NCBI GenBank assembly: GCA_964466155.1
Contig: CAYXMY010000029.1
Coordinates: forward strand, 1 to 27,309
Reading direction: 5' to 3'
Length of the DNA: 27,309 nucleotides
From: Caenibius sp964466155
GTDB lineage: Bacteria > Pseudomonadota > Alphaproteobacteria > Sphingomonadales > Sphingomonadaceae
Each line of letters starts with the position of its first letter. Position 1 is the stretch's first letter. Below the pieces are notes generated by a model that saw only the letters and a program-made list of their open reading frames with translations, did no database searches and had not been told where the DNA came from. Of this stretch, positions 7,158-15,212 are shown one piece after another. The position numbers and the translations under genes were made by a program.

Positions 7158-7328
7158 ATGATTCCCACACGATACGATTATTACCGCCGCCGCGCGCGCG
7201 AACATCGCAATCTGGCCCAGGATGCCGCCAGCACCGAACAACGCGCGATGCACGAAAAACTGGTCAGCGCTTACGGCGAACTGGCCCGCAAATACCGCAC
7301 CCGGCAGACGCTCAGCCTCAGAATCTAG
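7158..7328 (+). CDS. Small conserved-looking hypothetical protein (56 aa)
   Basis: A short protein beginning MIPTRYDYYRRRAREHRN and ending in ARKYRTRQTLSLRI. It is strongly basic and predicted all-helical, with no membrane segment. A very good Shine-Dalgarno (AGGAGAGG, 7148-7155) ends two to three bases before the ATG at 7158, the main argument that it is expressed. From memory, short proteins with a YxRRAxEH...LAxxA...YxxLA pattern are frequent in sphingomonads, function unknown. The frame is open upstream as antisense to the beta-helix gene, and that part is not coding. It converges on metH with 12 bases between the stop codons. Confidence 0.65.
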   Translation: MIPTRYDYYRRRAREHRNLAQDAASTEQRAMHEKLVSAYGELARKYRTRQTLSLRI

Positions 7329-7340
7329 AGCGAGCCCGCC

Positions 7341-9968
7341 TCAGTCGAGATTCGGCCTCAGCCAGCGTTCCGCCGCCGCGACATCGATGCCGCGCCGCCC
7401 GGCATAGTCTTCCAACTGATCGCGCCCGATTCGCGCCACGCCGAAATACTGGCTTTCGGGATGGCCAAAATAGAAGCCCGAGACGGCCGAAGTCGGCAAC
7501 ATCGCCTGGCTTTCGGTCAGCGTGATCCCGGCATTGGCCCCGGCATCCAAGAGATCGAACAGGATCGGCTTGAGGCTGTGATCGGGGCAGGCGGGATAGC
7601 CCGGCGCGGGGCGGATGCCGCGATATTCCTCGCGAATCAGCGCTTCGTTGGTGAGCTGCTCGCCCGGCGCGTAGCCCCACAGCGTGGTGCGGACATGCTG
7701 ATGCAGCCGCTCCGCGAACGCTTCGGCGAACCGGTCAGCCAGCGCTTTCAGCAGGATATCCGAATAGTCGTCATGGTTTTCCTTGAAGCGGGCCAGATGC
7801 GGCTCAATCCCGTGGATGCCCACGGCGAACCCGCCCAGCCAGTCGCCCGCTGGATCGATGAAATCGGCCAGGCAGAAATTGGCCCGGCCCCGGCTCTTGG
7901 GGAACTGCTGGCGCAGGAACGGCAGGCGCACGTCCGGGTCGGTGAGCACCACATCGTCCCCGTCCCGGCGGCAGGGCCAGAACGCAGCGACACCGCGTGC
8001 GGTCAGCCACTTTTCATCGACGATACGAGCAAGCATCGCCTGCGCATCGGCATAAAGGCCGCGCGCGCTTTCGCCCACCACTTCGTCATCGAGGATCGAA
8101 GGGTACGTCCCCGCCAATTCCCAGGCGCGGAAGAACGGCGTCCAGTCGAAGCATTCGACCAGATCGGTGAGGTCCCAATCGTCGAACCGATGCAGCCCCG
8201 GCTGCGCGGGCGCGGCAGGCTTGTCGGCAAAATCGGGGGCGAAAGCGTTGGCCCGCGCTTCGGCCAGCGTGAGCAGTTTGGTCTGCCCCTTGCCTTCCCG
8301 CGCTTCGCGAATCTTCGTATATTCCACCGCCGTGCTTTCGACGAACCCATCGCGCTGGGTGTCGGAGAGAAGCTGTGAGGCCACACCCACCGCGCGGCTG
8401 GCGTCGAGCACATGGATCACCGGCCCGGTGTAGGCCGGGGCGATCCGTAGCGCGGTGTGGACCTTGCTGGTGGTCGCCCCGCCGATCAGCAGCGGGATAT
8501 CCATCCCGGCGCGCTGCATTTCCTCGCCCACGGTCACCATCTCATCGAGCGACGGGGTGATGAGGCCGGACAGACCGATGATATCGGCATCGTTCTCGTT
8601 CGCGGCGTCGAGGATCGTGGACCACGGCACCATGACCCCCAGATCGATCACTTCGTAGCCGTTGCACTGCAGCACCACGCCGACGATATTCTTGCCGATA
8701 TCGTGCACGTCGCCCTTCACGGTCGCCATGATAATCCGGCCCTTGGCCTTGGCGCCTGCTTCCTTTTCCGCTTCGATGAAGGGGATCAGGTGGGCCACCG
8801 CCTTCTTCATCACGCGCGCGGATTTGACGACTTGCGGCAGGAACATCTTCCCGCTGCCGAACAGATCGCCCACCGTGTTCATCCCGCCCATCAGCGGGCC
8901 TTCGATCACTTCGATGGGGCGGCCGCCCCTGGCCGCGATGTCCAGCCGCGCTTCTTCGGTATCGTCGACGATGTAGAGGTCGATGCCCTTGACCAGCGCA
9001 TGCTCCAGCCGCCGCACCACGTCCCAGCCGCGCCATTCCTCGGCCGCCTTTTCGGCGCCTTTGTCCTGCCCCTTGTAACTTTCGGCGAGTTCGATCAGCC
9101 GCTCGGTCGCCGTCTGCTCGCCTTCGGGCACATCCTGATTGCGATTGAGGATGACGTCCTCGCATGCCTCGCGCAGCACCGGATCGATCTGGTCATAGAT
9201 ATCGAGCTGACCGGCATTGACGATGGCCATGTCGAGCCCGGCGGGAATGGCATAATAGAGGAATACCGAGTGCATCGCCCGGCGCACCGGCTCATTCCCG
9301 CGGAAGCTGAACGAAAGGTTCGACAACCCGCCGGAGAAATGGACATGCGGGCAGGCCACGCGGATTTCCTTCACCGCCTCGATGAAGTCCACGCCGTAAT
9401 TGTTATGCTCCTCGATCCCCGTCGCCACGGCGAAGACGTTGGGATCGAAGATGATATCCTCGGGCGGGAAACCGATGCCCGTCAGCAGCTTGTAGGCCCG
9501 GCTGCAGATCTCGACCTTGCGTTCCTTGGTATCGGCCTGCCCCGTCTCGTCGAACGCCATGACCACCACCGCCGCGCCGTAAGCCATGCATTTGCGCGCC
9601 TGTTCAAGGAACGGCCCTTCGCCTTCCTTCATGCTGATCGAGTTCACGATCGGCTTGCCCGAAACGCACTTCAGCCCTTCTTCGATCACGGTCCACTTGG
9701 AACTGTCGATCATCACCGGCACGCGGGCGATGTCTGGTTCCGCCGCGATCAGCTTGAGGAACGTGGTCATCGCCTCGACCGCGTCGAGCAGCCCTTCGTC
9801 CATGTTGACGTCGATGATCTGCGCACCGTTTTCGACCTGCTGGCGGGCGACTTCCACCGCCGCCGCATAGTCGCCTGCCATGATCAGCTTCTTGAACTTG
9901 GCCGATCCGGTGACGTTGGTGCGCTCGCCGATATTGACGAAGCGGGAGGAAGCAGAAGTCGAGGACAT
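7341..9968 (-). CDS. metH: Methionine synthase, folate/cobalamin/reactivation subunit (split MetH, C-terminal part)
   Basis: Carries the methyl group from 5-methyl-tetrahydrofolate through cobalamin to homocysteine, in concert with the separately encoded homocysteine-binding protein upstream. The 875-aa protein has: a pterin-binding domain (about 8-270, FVNIGERTNVTGSAKF and IIDVNMDEG); a cobalamin cap and binding domain with KGDVHDIGKNIVG at 418-430 (H422 is the lower cobalt ligand); and an AdoMet reactivation domain (about 560-875) with RPAPGYPACP at 786-795 and a C-terminal ERWLRPNLD. The ATG at 9968 is preferred. The frame is open to 10016, but those residues resemble nothing in MetH and contain the intergenic spacer. 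It follows the homocysteine subunit by 57 bases, last in a four-gene operon. All modules except the homocysteine domain are present and appear intact. Confidence 0.93.
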   Translation of the reverse strand: MSSTSASSRFVNIGERTNVTGSAKFKKLIMAGDYAAAVEVARQQVENGAQIIDVNMDEGLLDAVEAMTTFLKLIAAEPDIARVPVMIDSSKWTVIEEGLKCVSGKPIVNSISMKEGEGPFLEQARKCMAYGAAVVVMAFDETGQADTKERKVEICSRAYKLLTGIGFPPEDIIFDPNVFAVATGIEEHNNYGVDFIEAVKEIRVACPHVHFSGGLSNLSFSFRGNEPVRRAMHSVFLYYAIPAGLDMAIVNAGQLDIYDQIDPVLREACEDVILNRNQDVPEGEQTATERLIELAESYKGQDKGAEKAAEEWRGWDVVRRLEHALVKGIDLYIVDDTEEARLDIAARGGRPIEVIEGPLMGGMNTVGDLFGSGKMFLPQVVKSARVMKKAVAHLIPFIEAEKEAGAKAKGRIIMATVKGDVHDIGKNIVGVVLQCNGYEVIDLGVMVPWSTILDAANENDADIIGLSGLITPSLDEMVTVGEEMQRAGMDIPLLIGGATTSKVHTALRIAPAYTGPVIHVLDASRAVGVASQLLSDTQRDGFVESTAVEYTKIREAREGKGQTKLLTLAEARANAFAPDFADKPAAPAQPGLHRFDDWDLTDLVECFDWTPFFRAWELAGTYPSILDDEVVGESARGLYADAQAMLARIVDEKWLTARGVAAFWPCRRDGDDVVLTDPDVRLPFLRQQFPKSRGRANFCLADFIDPAGDWLGGFAVGIHGIEPHLARFKENHDDYSDILLKALADRFAEAFAERLHQHVRTTLWGYAPGEQLTNEALIREEYRGIRPAPGYPACPDHSLKPILFDLLDAGANAGITLTESQAMLPTSAVSGFYFGHPESQYFGVARIGRDQLEDYAGRRGIDVAAAERWLRPNLD

Positions 9969-10025
9969 GGTTTTCTCGTTTGGATCGGCGCTGGTATAAC
10001 GCAGGCAGAAGGACAAGGCGGCGGT

Positions 10026-11090
10026 TCAGGCCACCATGGTGAAGGGTTCGAGCCCGGCAAGGCGGGTCTTGATCGCGGCTTGCGGCACCGCGCGGCCCGC
10101 TTGCCCCGCCACCATCTTCGCAATGGCGCCGATATGAGCAGGCGTGGTGCCGCAGCAGCCGCCAACCATATTGACCAGCCCTTCACTCACCCATTCGCGG
10201 ATCAGGTCCGCAGTGCGTTCGGGCAGTTCGTCATACTGGCCGAGTTCGTTGGGCAGGCCCGCGTTGGGATAGGCCAGGATCAGCGCATCGCAATCCCTGG
10301 CCAGTTCCGTCAGATAGGGCCGCATCTTATCCGCCCCGAAAGCGCAATTGATGCCAATGGTCAGCGGCTTCAGATGGCGCAAGGCATACCAGAACGCGGT
10401 GACGGTGTGACCGGACAGGTTACGCCCGCTCATATCGGTGATGGTGAAGCTCATCATCAGCGGCACTTCGCGCCCGGCGGCTTCCGCCGCTTCTTTCGCG
10501 GCAAGCCCGGCGACCTTGGCATTCAGTGTATCGAAGCAGGTTTCCACCAGCAGGAAATCCACCCCGCCTTCGATCAGCGCATCGCACTGTTCGCGGTAAG
10601 TCGCCTTCAAATCGTCGAACGTCACTTCGCGGAAACCGGGATCGTTCACATCGGGAGACAGCGAAAGCGTCTTGTTCGTCGGCCCGATGGAGCCGGTGAC
10701 GAAGCGGCGCTTGCCATCCTTTGCCGTGGCCGCATCGCATGCCTCGCGCGCCAGCCTTGCAGCGGCGATGTTGATTTCGCGCACAAGATGTTCGCAACCG
10801 TAATCGGCCATGGCGATCTGCGTGGAACTGAAGGTGTTCGTCTCGATCATGTCCGCCCCCGCCTCGCAATAGGCGGCGTGGATCGCGCCGATCACATCGG
10901 GCCGGGTGAGGCACAACAGATCGTTGTTGCCCTTCTGATCCTTCACCAGATCGAGATCGCCGCGATAGTCCGCTTCGGTCAGGCCGTATTTCTGGATCGC
11001 GGTGCCATAGCCGCCATCGAATACGAGCATACGTTCCGCCGCCGCGGCGCGAAACGCCTGTTCGGCACCGGCTTTCTGGGCAGTGGTCAT
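10026..11090 (-). CDS. metH: Methionine synthase, homocysteine-binding subunit (split MetH, N-terminal part)
   Basis: The zinc-dependent homocysteine S-methyltransferase module of cobalamin-dependent methionine synthase as a free 354-aa protein. It shows MLVFDGGYGTAIQ at 21-33, ETNTFSST at 83-90, SIGPTNKTLS at 134-143, and the zinc ligands in INCAFG (C249) and GGCCGTTP (C312, C313). The translated frame is open upstream of the ATG at 11090, but that start overlaps the metF stop by four bases (ATGA) and gives the normal N-terminus. The protein ends just after the barrel; the linker to the folate module seen in single-chain MetH is replaced by a stop and a 57-base spacer. It must work with the following subunit, which lacks this domain. 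Confidence 0.92.
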   Translation of the reverse strand: MTTAQKAGAEQAFRAAAAERMLVFDGGYGTAIQKYGLTEADYRGDLDLVKDQKGNNDLLCLTRPDVIGAIHAAYCEAGADMIETNTFSSTQIAMADYGCEHLVREINIAAARLAREACDAATAKDGKRRFVTGSIGPTNKTLSLSPDVNDPGFREVTFDDLKATYREQCDALIEGGVDFLLVETCFDTLNAKVAGLAAKEAAEAAGREVPLMMSFTITDMSGRNLSGHTVTAFWYALRHLKPLTIGINCAFGADKMRPYLTELARDCDALILAYPNAGLPNELGQYDELPERTADLIREWVSEGLVNMVGGCCGTTPAHIGAIAKMVAGQAGRAVPQAAIKTRLAGLEPFTMVA

Positions 11091-12028
11091 GCGGCATTCT
11101 CCTGTGCGGCCGGAACCGGGGCGGGCCTCAGGCCCAGAAGCTGGCAAATGGCGTAGGCCTGTTCCGCCCGGTTGAGCGTGTAAAAATGGAAATCGCGCAC
11201 CCCGCCCGCGTAGAGGCGGCGGCACTGTTCGGCGGCGACCACCGCCGAAACCAGCGCGCGCGGGCCGGGGCGATTGTCCAGCCCGGCGAACATCGCTTCC
11301 ATCCAGGTGGGAATTTCGGTGTTGGCCGACATCCGGCGGATCGCGTCGAAATTGGTCACCGGCATGATGCCCGGCAAGATCGGCGCACTGATCCCCGCCG
11401 CCAGCGCCTTGTCGAGGAAGCGGAAATAGGCGTCGTTTTCAAAAAAGAACTGCGTAATCGCGCGGGTCGCCCCGGCATCGAGCTTGCGCTTGAGATTGTC
11501 GAGATCGGCCTCGGCGCTCAGCGCTTCGGGATGCATTTCGGGATAAGCGGCGACGGAAATCTCGAAATCGTGGCGCCCGCGCAGACCGGCAACGAGATCC
11601 GCCGCGCCGGTATAACCTTGCGGATGGGGCACGAAGCGCCCGCCATCGCCCGGCGGCGGATCGCCGCGCAGGGCAACGATATGGCGCACGCCCGCATCCC
11701 AGTATTGATCGGCGATTTCGGCAATCTCGTCCTTGCTGGCGGCAACGCAGGTGAGATGCGCGGCGGGCACGAGATCGGTTTCCTCCACGATCCGGCTGAC
11801 CGTGGCATGCGTGCGTTCGCGCGTCGATCCGCCCGCGCCGTAGGTCACCGAAACGAAGCTCGGGTTGAGCGGGGCCAGTTGGGTGATCGCGTCCCACAAC
11901 TGCGCTTCCATCTTCTCGCTCTTGGGCGGGAAGAATTCGAAAGACACAGCGATATCGCCCGGCAGATCGGCGAACAGCGGCGTGTCGAGCGGCCGGCCGG
12001 CTTCGGAAGGCGGATTGCGAGAGGACAT
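11087..12028 (-). CDS. metF: 5,10-methylenetetrahydrofolate reductase
   Basis: Reduces methylene-THF to 5-methyl-THF, the methyl donor for the MetH pair encoded next to it; a cytoplasmic flavoprotein. The 313-aa chain has SFEFFPPKS at 29-37 (catalytic glutamate E31), VTYGAGGSTRERT at 61-73, the flavin-site ALRGDPP at 119-125, ITQFFFEN in the middle, and PGIMPVTNF. Length and order fit the bacterial MetF family, without the eukaryotic regulatory domain. It starts 30 bases after the regulator gene and its stop overlaps the start of the homocysteine subunit, so the order regulator-metF-metH-metH is one operon. Confidence 0.95.
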   Translation of the reverse strand: MSSRNPPSEAGRPLDTPLFADLPGDIAVSFEFFPPKSEKMEAQLWDAITQLAPLNPSFVSVTYGAGGSTRERTHATVSRIVEETDLVPAAHLTCVAASKDEIAEIADQYWDAGVRHIVALRGDPPPGDGGRFVPHPQGYTGAADLVAGLRGRHDFEISVAAYPEMHPEALSAEADLDNLKRKLDAGATRAITQFFFENDAYFRFLDKALAAGISAPILPGIMPVTNFDAIRRMSANTEIPTWMEAMFAGLDNRPGPRALVSAVVAAEQCRRLYAGGVRDFHFYTLNRAEQAYAICQLLGLRPAPVPAAQENAA

Positions 12029-12058
12029 GGGAACAGCGTCTTTCAGTGGATCGAACGA

Positions 12059-13084
12059 TTATAGGGACAAAGAGGGCATTTGGGCAGGACTGGCGGCTGG
12101 CTGCATCGCCGATGCCGATAGCTCACTGCGCACGGCAGTCCAGACCTTGATTGCAAGATCGCCGCCATCGAGCGTGCGCGGCGGATATGGCGTGAAGCCC
12201 GCCGCCGCCAGCATGTCAGCCATCGCCTCGTCCGCGAAGCCCAGCCGCGCGTGGGCATGGGTATCGCGCAATTCTTCCCGCCCGTGCGGCGCGAGATCGA
12301 CGATGGCAATGCGCCCGTCGGCACGCATCACCCGCGCGGCTTCGCCCAGGGCGCGCTCCGGCATCTGGGCATAGTGCAGCACCTGATGCAGCGTGATCGT
12401 GTCGAACGCGGCATCGGCAAAGGGAAGCGCGGTGAAATCGCCCTGCACCAGTTCCACCCGCTCCGGCGGGAAATCCTGCAGCCGCGCCCGCGCCAGCGCG
12501 AGCATGTCGGGGCTGCGGTCCAACGCGGTGACATGCGCCGCGCGGCGGAACAGCACTTCGGCGATCCGCCCGGTGCCGGTGCCGATATCGAGCAACGCGC
12601 CGAGATCGCCGTCCAGCGCATCGCACAATTCCCGCTCCACTTGCGCCGGATCGCACAGGAGCCCCCGCAACTGGTCCCATTCCGCCGCATGCGCGGCAAA
12701 ATATTCGGCCGCGCGGGCCGAACGGGCGGCGCGAATGGCCGACAGCCGCGCGCGATCGGCTGTGCATTGCGCGGCAAAGGCATCGTCTTCCTGCTCCGCC
12801 GCCGCCAGAAACGTGTCCACGGCCTGCGCGAGCGCGCTTTCACCCGGTTGCCCCTTGCCCGCGGCCAGGCGGCTGCGGACATAGACCCAGCTTCCTTCGC
12901 GCCGCCGTTGGGCCAGGCCCGCATCGCACAGGATTTTCACATGGCGCGAAATGCGGGGCTGGCTTTGCGCCAGAACCTGCACGATCTCCCCCACCGCCAG
13001 TTCCATGCTGGCGAGCAGGCGCATGATCCGCAGACGGCTGGGATCGGAAAGCGCACGGAGGAGCGACTCAATCTGCATTTGCAT
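12059..13084 (-). CDS. ArsR-family regulator fused to a SAM-dependent methyltransferase domain (SahR-like)
   Basis: A 341-aa fusion. Residues 1-75 are a winged helix-turn-helix of ArsR type (LLRALSDPSRLRIMRLL, then SQPRISRHVKILCDAGL as recognition helix) without the cysteine-rich metal site of ArsR/SmtB sensors. Residues about 125-330 are a class I methyltransferase fold with motif I LLDIGTGTGR at 164-173, then VTALDRSPDMLALA and DTITLHQVLHYA. In Proteobacteria, ArsR-methyltransferase proteins next to metF/metH/ahcY genes (SahR/SamR type) repress methionine-cycle genes and use the second domain to sense SAH or SAM. The position at the head of metF-metH and a palindrome at its own start fit this. 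Whether the domain still methylates anything is unknown. An internal ATG at 13078 is an alternative start. Confidence 0.85.
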   Translation of the reverse strand: MQMQIESLLRALSDPSRLRIMRLLASMELAVGEIVQVLAQSQPRISRHVKILCDAGLAQRRREGSWVYVRSRLAAGKGQPGESALAQAVDTFLAAAEQEDDAFAAQCTADRARLSAIRAARSARAAEYFAAHAAEWDQLRGLLCDPAQVERELCDALDGDLGALLDIGTGTGRIAEVLFRRAAHVTALDRSPDMLALARARLQDFPPERVELVQGDFTALPFADAAFDTITLHQVLHYAQMPERALGEAARVMRADGRIAIVDLAPHGREELRDTHAHARLGFADEAMADMLAAAGFTPYPPRTLDGGDLAIKVWTAVRSELSASAMQPAASPAQMPSLSL

Positions 13085-13088
13085 TTCT

Positions 13089-13108
13089 ATATAAAGATGT
13101 CTTTATAT
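13089..13108. promoter_or_regulatory. Palindromic operator at the start of the methionine operon
   Basis: Perfect arms ATATAAAGA (13089-13097) and TCTTTATAT (13100-13108) flank a TG centre. It is strikingly AT-rich in a GC-rich genome. It ends 4 bases before the start codon of the ArsR-methyltransferase gene and covers its predicted -10. It matches the ATAAAGA-type dyads I recall for SahR regulators, so autoregulation of the whole operon is likely. Confidence 0.65.
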
Positions 13109-13119
13109 CTTCAAGTCAA
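13090..13119 (-). promoter_or_regulatory. Predicted promoter of the regulator-metF-metH operon, possibly leaderless
   Basis: On the minus strand, TTGACT (13119-13114) is followed after 18 bases by TTTATA (13095-13090). The expected start site is about 13084-13083, which is the A of the ATG at 13084. That implies a leaderless or nearly leaderless mRNA and explains the lack of a ribosome binding site. The operator overlaps the -10. Confidence 0.45.
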
Positions 13120-13231
13120 ATCGAGCCGAAGCGGCCATGCGCCATTTGGTTTGCGCGATCCGGATTGCTGCATTAACATTTTGCCCTACGCCGCCGATGC
13201 GGCCCGTGATCGCCACTGAAGAGGGATATTC

Positions 13232-13561
13232 ATGAAGAAGATCGTTTATGCCGCGCTTGCATCCGCCACGGTGCTCGCTCTTTCCGCATGCGGCAGCTCG
13301 GACAAAGCCTCAGAAGACGCGCAAGCCGATACGGTCGAAATGCCGGCTGACGAAGCGATGAGCAACAACGTGCAGGAACCGGCGCCTGACGCCAATGCCG
13401 CGAGCGACGCGGCCGCCCCGCAGCAACCCGCCGCAGCCGACAAGAAAGCGGATGAAACCGCCGACGCCTCGGAAACGGATGCAACCGAAGCCGCCGGCGC
13501 CGCTGCTGCCGCTGCCGCAGCAGATGCCGCCGCCGCCAGCGCTGCTTCCGCCGCGAAATAA
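13232..13561 (+). CDS. Small alanine-rich acidic lipoprotein
   Basis: A 109-aa protein with a lipoprotein signal: MKK start, hydrophobic core, and lipobox LALSAC with the lipidated cysteine at about residue 20. The rest is low complexity, rich in Ala, Asp and Glu. It ends in an almost pure alanine tract with scattered Asp/Ser (about 88-108) encoded by mixed GCN codons rather than a simple triplet repeat. It is probably disordered and membrane-anchored. No family is recognised. An AGAGGGATATTC leader gives a plausible ribosome binding site. It is divergent from the methionine operon and shares its upstream region, so the operator at 13089-13108 might touch it too. A strong terminator follows 67 bases after the stop. 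Confidence 0.7.
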   Translation: MKKIVYAALASATVLALSACGSSDKASEDAQADTVEMPADEAMSNNVQEPAPDANAASDAAAPQQPAAADKKADETADASETDATEAAGAAAAAAAADAAAASAASAAK

Positions 13562-13628
13562 GCGCGAACAGTCCACTGCGGCCTGCAAGAGCGCGCGGCG
13601 CGCGCCATCGCATGCCAATAGACAAGGA

Positions 13629-13660
13629 GCGGGTGCCCCCTTCGGGCGCCCGCTTTTTTT
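13629..13660 (+). terminator. Rho-independent terminator of the alanine-rich lipoprotein gene
   Basis: GCGGGTGCCC (13629-13638) pairs with GGGCGCCCGC (13644-13653) through one G-U wobble, with a five-base loop. It is followed at once by seven Ts (13654-13660). This is the cleanest terminator in the window. Confidence 0.9.
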
Positions 13661-13687
13661 GCCACCCGTTTGCGCTATGGTGACGCC

Positions 13688-13924
13688 ATGCAACGCTTCC
13701 GCGCCCTTCCCGCTTTTGCCTTTATGCTCCTGACCGCCACACTGGTGGCCGGGTGCAGCAAGTCGGATAACGATCCCGGCCCCGGCGGGGTCAGCATCGG
13801 GGAGGCGCGGGCTCTGGACGAAGCGGCCGAAATGATCGAGAGTCGCCGCCCACCCGCAGATCGGAACCTTTCAGCCGATCAGCCCGCTACGATACAGCAA
13901 GATTCAGGCAAAAAAGCGCAATAA
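13688..13924 (+). CDS. Small putative lipoprotein (78 aa)
   Basis: It starts MQRFRALPAFAFMLLTATLV and has a lipobox LVAGC with cysteine at about residue 23, followed by a short polar region rich in Asp, Glu, Pro and Gln. The ATG at 13688 is preferred because it gives a compact signal peptide; an upstream in-frame GTG at 13670 would add six residues. It begins only 27 bases after the preceding terminator, so it needs its own promoter in that short space or read-through. No function can be assigned. It is followed by a convergent gene. Confidence 0.55.
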   Translation: MQRFRALPAFAFMLLTATLVAGCSKSDNDPGPGGVSIGEARALDEAAEMIESRRPPADRNLSADQPATIQQDSGKKAQ

Positions 13925-13994
13925 AAGCTGAAGGGTGGGCGAAGTTCGGCACTCACTTCTGCACGAACCTGCGTTGTGCGGCGCGTACCGTGCG

Positions 13995-14270
13995 TCAGTG
14001 AACCGCCCGGGTGCTGGCCACATGGAACACCGCCAAGGCGATGCAGGCAGTGAAGAACGACAGGAACAGCGTCGCCATGCCATACATGCCGAGCAACGGA
14101 TTTGCCCCGCCGATCATCGGGCAGATAATCGCGCCGCCGACCATGGCGCCGATCACGCCAACCATGAGATGGGTCGCAATCTCGTAAGGTTGGTCAATTT
14201 GCAATATGATGGTGGCCAGCCAGCCCAACGCGGCACCGGTTACAACCAACAAGGCTATCGCCATCAACAT
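13995..14270 (-). CDS. Small membrane protein, YeaQ/YmgE (transglycosylase-associated) family-like
   Basis: A 91-aa protein with about three hydrophobic segments (roughly 3-24, 32-55 and 62-85). A glycine-rich motif GWLATI...HLMVGVIGAMVGGAI resembles the GWLAG...NIVVGIIGAxIGG pattern of YeaQ/YmgE stress-associated proteins of the inner membrane. GAGGAGC (complement at 14278-14284) precedes the ATG at 14270 by about seven bases. It lies downstream of uppP on the same strand with 69 bases between. Its role in the family is poorly known. Confidence 0.65.
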   Translation of the reverse strand: MLMAIALLVVTGAALGWLATIILQIDQPYEIATHLMVGVIGAMVGGAIICPMIGGANPLLGMYGMATLFLSFFTACIALAVFHVASTRAVH

Positions 14271-14339
14271 CGTTTGCGCTCCTCAACAGGGAAAAGCGCA
14301 TCGGCCGGAAAAGTTCCATGATTGCGGCGAGATGCCGCA

Positions 14340-15149
14340 TCAGCGCAATGAAAGCCAGCCCACCGCGAAGACGCCGAGCACGATCCGATACCAGGCGAAA
14401 GGTGTAAAGCCAGAACGGCTGACATAGGCGACGAACGCCTTGATCACAGCCAGCGCGACGAAGAAGGAGACGGCAAAGCCGATCCCCACTTCGCCCCAGC
14501 CTATCCCGGCAGCACTGCCGAGCTGATGCCCCTTGTCATGCAGTTCCAGCGTGGACGCCCCGATCATTGTCGGCACCGCGAGGAAGAAGGAAAATTCCGC
14601 TGCCGTCTTGCGGTTGATGCCCATGGCCAGCGCCCCCATGATCGTTGCCCCGGAACGGCTGACGCCGGGAATCATGGCACAACATTGGGCCAGACCGACG
14701 CCCAGCGCCTGTTTGGCGGAGAGATCCGAGACATCGATATAACGGCCAGTCCTGGCGATCTTTTCGATGCCGAGAATGGCGATACCGCCCAGAATGAGCG
14801 CCCAGGCCACCACCAACGGGCTGCCCAGCAAAATGTCGATATAATGCTTGAGCGCCAGCCCCAGCACCGCCGAGGGCAGGAAGGCAAGCAGGATATTGCG
14901 CAGGAACATCAGCCCCTGGCGTTCCAGCTTGAGCACCCCGATCCCGGCCCGCCAGAACGTGCCCCAATACTGCACCACCACCGCCAGGATCGCGCCCAAC
15001 TGGATGACCACATTGAACATCGCCCACTGATCGGCATTGTAGCCGAACAGTTCCGTGGCGAGGATCAGGTGCCCGGTGGACGAGACCGGAACGAATTCGG
15101 TCAGCCCTTCGACAATGCCAAGCAGGATGGCGGTAAACGTGATGTCCAT
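14340..15149 (-). CDS. uppP: Undecaprenyl-diphosphatase (BacA type)
   Basis: Dephosphorylates undecaprenyl pyrophosphate at the membrane to recycle the lipid carrier for peptidoglycan and surface polysaccharides; overexpression gives bacitracin resistance in other bacteria. The 269-aa polytopic protein holds both family motifs: EGLTEFVPVSSTGH at 14-27 and PGVSRSGAT at 161-169 (catalytic-site R165). About seven hydrophobic segments are visible. It follows the M13 peptidase gene by 63 bases on the same strand. A TGCGGC/GCCGCA hairpin (14323-14339) lies just past its stop but lacks a following T-run on that strand, so it is a weak terminator at best. Confidence 0.95.
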   Translation of the reverse strand: MDITFTAILLGIVEGLTEFVPVSSTGHLILATELFGYNADQWAMFNVVIQLGAILAVVVQYWGTFWRAGIGVLKLERQGLMFLRNILLAFLPSAVLGLALKHYIDILLGSPLVVAWALILGGIAILGIEKIARTGRYIDVSDLSAKQALGVGLAQCCAMIPGVSRSGATIMGALAMGINRKTAAEFSFFLAVPTMIGASTLELHDKGHQLGSAAGIGWGEVGIGFAVSFFVALAVIKAFVAYVSRSGFTPFAWYRIVLGVFAVGWLSLR

Positions 15150-15212
15150 TGATCAACCGATACTTGGAGGGAAATTGACGCCGTTGCGGCAGGAGAAGGA
15201 AGGGCCGGCCCG

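Noticed and set aside
8457..11156. 899-codon open frame on the plus strand opposite both metH genes
   Set aside because: Antisense shadow. It is the mirror of two well-conserved methionine synthase chains, has no recognisable domain and a His/Arg/Asp-heavy composition typical of reverse-strand reading of GC-rich genes.
14323..14339. TGCGGC/GCCGCA hairpin after uppP as a terminator
   Set aside because: The stem is perfect, but on the minus strand no T-run follows directly, so it is not supported as a rho-independent terminator.
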